A stretch of DNA of 64,000 nucleotides from Chondrosia reniformis (lineage: Eukaryota; Porifera; Demospongiae; Chondrillida; Chondrillidae), in assembly GCA_947172415.1 (NCBI GenBank), contig OX359202.1:5628899-5692898 (forward strand), written 5' to 3'. The notes beneath the pieces are model-generated. The model searched no databases and was not told the DNA's origin. It saw nothing but the letters and a program-made list of their open reading frames with translations. Below, piece by piece: positions 60,001-64,000 of this stretch; position 1 is the stretch's first letter, and every line of letters begins with the position of its first letter. The position numbers were made by a program, and so were the translations under genes.

Positions 60001-63000
60001 GGAATTTTGATGAAACTTAAAATTTGACCTATATATCTCTCACCATACATTAACTTTGTATAGCAGAATTTAATGTTCATTAAGGGTTGTCACTCCATCA
60101 AATGGAGAGATATGAAGCTAATTCTTTGTGTCAGCATTCACAGACATCTATAGAGCATGTCCAATGGGTTTTTGGAATTTTGATGAAACTTAAAATTTGA
60201 CCTATCACTCACCATACATTAACTTTGTATAGCAGAATTTAATGTACATTGAGGGCTGTTACTCCATCAAATGGAGAGATATGAAGCTAAATCTTTGTGT
60301 AAGCATTCACAGACATCTATAGAGCATATCCAATGAGTTTTTGAAATTTTGATGAAACTTAAAATTTGACCTATCTCTCACCATACATTAACTTTGTATG
60401 CCAGAATTTAATGTTCATTGAGGGCTGTCACTCCATCAAATGGAGAGATATGAAGCTAATTCTTTGTGTCAGCATTCACAGCCATCTATAGAGCATATCC
60501 AATGAGTTTTTGAAATTTTAATGAAACTTAAAATTTGCCTTATCCCTATACATACATTAACTTTGTATACCAAACTTTTATGTTCATTGAGGGCTGCCAC
60601 TCTATCAAATAGAGAGATATGAAGCTAACCCTTTGTGTCAGCATTCACAGACATCTATAGAGCATATCCAATGAGTTTTTGAAATTTTGATGAAACTTAA
60701 AATTTGACCTATCTCTCACCATACATTAACTTTGTATAGCAGATTTTAATGTACATTAATTATAAGGGTTGTAACTCCAACAAAAAGCAAGATGTGAAGC
60801 CAATACTTGAAGTCAGCATTCACAGACATGTATGAAACATTTCCAAAGAATTTTAGAAGTTTCAATTTTTGTTCATATTTGCCCTATCTCTCACCATACG
60901 CACATTAACTTTGTATGGCAGATTTTAATGTACATTAAGGGTCGTAACTCCAACAAACACTTTGATATGAAGCTAATACTTGATATCAGCATTCACAGAC
61001 ATGTATGAAACATTTCCAAAGACTTTTAGAAGTTTCAATTTTTGTTCATATTTGCCCTATCCCTATACATACATTAACTTTGTATACCAAACTTTTATGT
61101 TCATTGAGGGCTGTCACTCTATCAAATAGAGAGATATGAAGCTAACCCTTTGTGTCAGCATTCACAGACATCTATAGAGCATATCCAATGAGTTTTTGAA
61201 ATTTTGATGAAACTTAAAATTTGACCTATCTCTCACCATACATTAACTTCGTATACCAAACTTTAATGTTCATTCAGGGCTGTCACTTCATCAAATGGAG
61301 AGATATGAAGCTAAATCTTTGTGTAAGCATTCACAGATATCTATAGAGCATATCCAATGAGTTTTTGAAATTTTGATGAAACTTAAAATTTGACCTATCT
61401 CTCACCATACATTAACTTTGTATAGCAGAATTTAATGTTCATTGAGGGTTGTCACCCCATCAAATGGAGAAATATGAAGCTAATTCTTTGTGTCAGCATT
61501 CACAGACATCTATAGAGCATGTCCAATGGGTTTTTGGAATTTTGATGAAACTTAAAATTTGACCTATCTCTCACCATACATTAACTTTGTATAGCAGAAT
61601 TTAATGTTCATTGAGGGCTGTCACTCCATCAAATGGAGAGATATGAAGCTAATTCTTTGTGTCAGCATTCACAGACATCTATAGAGCATATCCAATGAGG
61701 TTTTGAAATTTTAATGAAACTTAAAATTTGCCCTATCCCTATACATACATTACCTTTGTATACCAAACTTTTATGTTCATTGAGGGCTGTCACTCTATCA
61801 AATAGAGAGACATGAAGCTAACCCTTTGTGTAAGCATTCACAGACATCTATAGAGCATATCCAATGAGTTTTTGAAATTTTGATGAAACTTAAAATTTGA
61901 CCTATCTCTCACCATACATTAACTTTGTATGCCAGAATTTAATGTTCATTGAGGGCTGTCACTCCATCAAATAGAGAGATATGAAGCTAAATCTTTGTGT
62001 AAGCATTCACAGACATCTATAGAGCATGTCCAATGGGTTTTTGGAATTTTGATGAAACTTAAAATTTGACCTATATATCTCTCACCATACATTAACTTTG
62101 TATAGCAGAATTTAATGTTCATTAAGGGTTGTCACTCCATCAAATGGAGAGATATGAAGCTAATTCTTTGTGTCAGCATTCACAGACATCTATAGAGCAT
62201 GTCCAATGGGTTTTTGGAATTTTGATGAAACTTAAAATTTGACCTATCACTCACCATACATTAACTTTGTATAGCAGAATTTAATGTACATTGAGGGCTG
62301 TTACTCCATCAAATGGAGAGATATGAAGCTAAATCTTTGTGTAAGCATTCACAGACATCTATAGAGCATATCCAATGAGTTTTTGAAATTTTGATGAAAC
62401 TTAAAATTTGACCTATCTCTCACCATACATTAACTTTGTATGCCAGAATTTAATGTTCATTGAGGGCTGTCACTCCATCAAATGGAGAGATATGAAGCTA
62501 ATTCTTTGTGTCAGCATTCACAGCCATCTATAGAGCATATCCAATGAGTTTTTGAAATTTTAATGAAACTTAAAATTTGCCTTATCCCTATACATACATT
62601 AACTTTGTATACCAAACTTTTATGTTCATTGAGGGCTGCCACTCTATCAAATAGAGAGATATGAAGCTAACCCTTTGTGTCAGCATTCACAGACATCTAT
62701 AGAGCATATCCAATGAGTTTTTGAAATTTTGATGAAACTTAAAATTTGACCTATCTCTCACCATACATTAACTTTGTATAGCAGATTTTAATGTACATTA
62801 ATTATAAGGGTTGTAACTCCAACAAAAAGCAAGATGTGAAGCCAATACTTGAAGTCAGCATTCACAGACATGTATGAAACATTTCCAAAGAATTTTAGAA
62901 GTTTCAATTTTTGTTCATATTTGCCCTATCTCTCACCATACGCACATTAACTTTGTATGGCAGATTTTAATGTACATTAAGGGTCGTAACTCCAACAAAC

Positions 63001-64000
63001 ACTTTGATATGAAGCTAATACTTGATATCAGCATTCACAGACATGTATGAAACATTTCCAAAGACTTTTAGAAGTTTCAATTTTTGTTCATATTTGCCCT
63101 ATCCCTATACATACATTAACTTTGTATACCAAACTTTTATGTTCATTGAGGGCTGTCACTCTATCAAATAGAGAGATATGAAGCTAACCCTTTGTGTCAG
63201 CATTCACAGACATCTATAGAGCATATCCAATGAGTTTTTGAAATTTTGATGAAACTTAAAATTTGACCTATCTCTCACCATACATTAACTTCGTATACCA
63301 AACTTTAATGTTCATTCAGGGCTGTCACTTCATCAAATGGAGAGATATGAAGCTAAATCTTTGTGTAAGCATTCACAGATATCTATAGAGCATATCCAAT
63401 GAGTTTTTGAAATTTTGATGAAACTTAAAATTTGACCTATCTCTCACCATACATTAACTTTGTATAGCAGAATTTAATGTTCATTGAGGGCTGTCACCCC
63501 ATCAAATGGAGAAATATGAAGCTAATTCTTTGTGTCAGCATTCACAGACATCTATAGAGCATGTCCAATGGGTTTTTGGAATTTTGATGAAACTTAAAAT
63601 TTGACCTATCTCTCACCATACATTAACTTTGTATAGCAGAATTTAATGTTCATTGAGGGCTGTCACTCCATCAAATGGAGAGATATGAAGCTAATTCTTT
63701 GTGTCAGCATTCACAGACATCTATAGAGCATATCCAATGAGTTTTTGAAATTTTAATGAAACTTAAAATTTGCCCTATCCCTATACATACATTACCTTTG
63801 TATAGCAGAATTTAATGTACATTGAGGGCTGTTACTCCATCAAATGGAGGGATATGAAGCTAAATCTTTGTGTAAGCATTCACAGATATCTATAGAGCAT
63901 ATCCAATGAGTTTTTGAAATTTTGATGAAACTTAAAATTTGACCTATCTCTCACTATACATTAACTTTGTATAGCAGAATTTAATGTTCATTGAGGGCTG
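57022..64000. repeat. Satellite array 2, continues past the window
   Basis: Repeats array 1 in the same monomer order at +9261 up to about 60.9 kb. Then an extra block of about 2042 bp is present, after which the order matches array 1 at +11303 to the right edge (the marker AAGGGTTGTAACTCCAAC falls at 57191, 59064, 60764 and 62806). The array is open-ended on the right. Confidence 0.95.

Noticed and set aside
47761-64000. CRISPR-like or telomere-like array
   Set aside because: Monomers of ~169 bp are directly adjacent without unique spacers, in a eukaryotic context, and are not short telomeric repeats.

Overview
The window is animal-type nuclear DNA. It is AT-rich, its genes are split into many short exons with GT-AG introns, and it has no bacterial operon signals. 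The housekeeping genes are clearly metazoan (PAF1, MUS81, CPSF2, legumain, TTC9C-like, a START-domain protein). It also carries an intronless gene for a large beta-helix plus multi-pass membrane protein, a type I recall as abundant in sponges. Low GC, mostly compact introns and that family suggest a demosponge, at moderate confidence. All exon models were built by hand from splice-site phase and protein continuity, without transcript data.

Layout, left to right. (1) 157-1864 (+): 3' part of a legumain gene, cut by the window edge. (2) 2502-5235 (-): a ten-exon START lipid-binding protein, divergent from (3) 5285-7858 (+), a TTC9C-like TPR co-chaperone; the two start codons are 49 bp apart. 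(4) 8322-9400 (+): a small secreted protein with an IGFBP-like cysteine domain. (5) 9718-27264 (-): CPSF2/CPSF100, 22 exons, 724 aa. (6) 27395-35667 (-): MUS81, 18 exons, 1057 aa, ending only 130 bp upstream of the CPSF2 start codon. (7) 35874-46168 (+): PAF1, 14 exons, divergent from MUS81 over 206 bp. (8) 38488-42573 (-): the 1361-aa intronless membrane protein gene, nested antisense in a PAF1 intron. (9) From about 46.38 kb to the right edge: roughly 17.6 kb of satellite DNA with a ~169-bp monomer. It is organised in multi-monomer blocks and in a 9.26-kb macro-repeat that includes a ~1.05-kb non-monomeric spacer. The second macro-copy carries an additional ~2.04-kb block.

Two features stand out. 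First, tandem repeats are repeatedly placed at exon borders. One array is made of copies of a 5' splice site (START gene). One occupies practically a whole MUS81 intron and contains no C for 1167 bp. One is translated (15 x 12 residues in MUS81). One abuts a probable GC-type donor in CPSF2, and a TTC9C donor is duplicated. Second, the satellite has nested higher-order structure, near-identical macro-copies and a short stem whose two commonest forms are both fully paired. Three promoters (TTC9C, CPSF2 and the MUS81/PAF1 divergent promoter) share a YY1-like AAAATGGC(C/G)G core, consistent with a cluster of broadly expressed genes. Foldback MITE-like repeats of three families are scattered through the introns.
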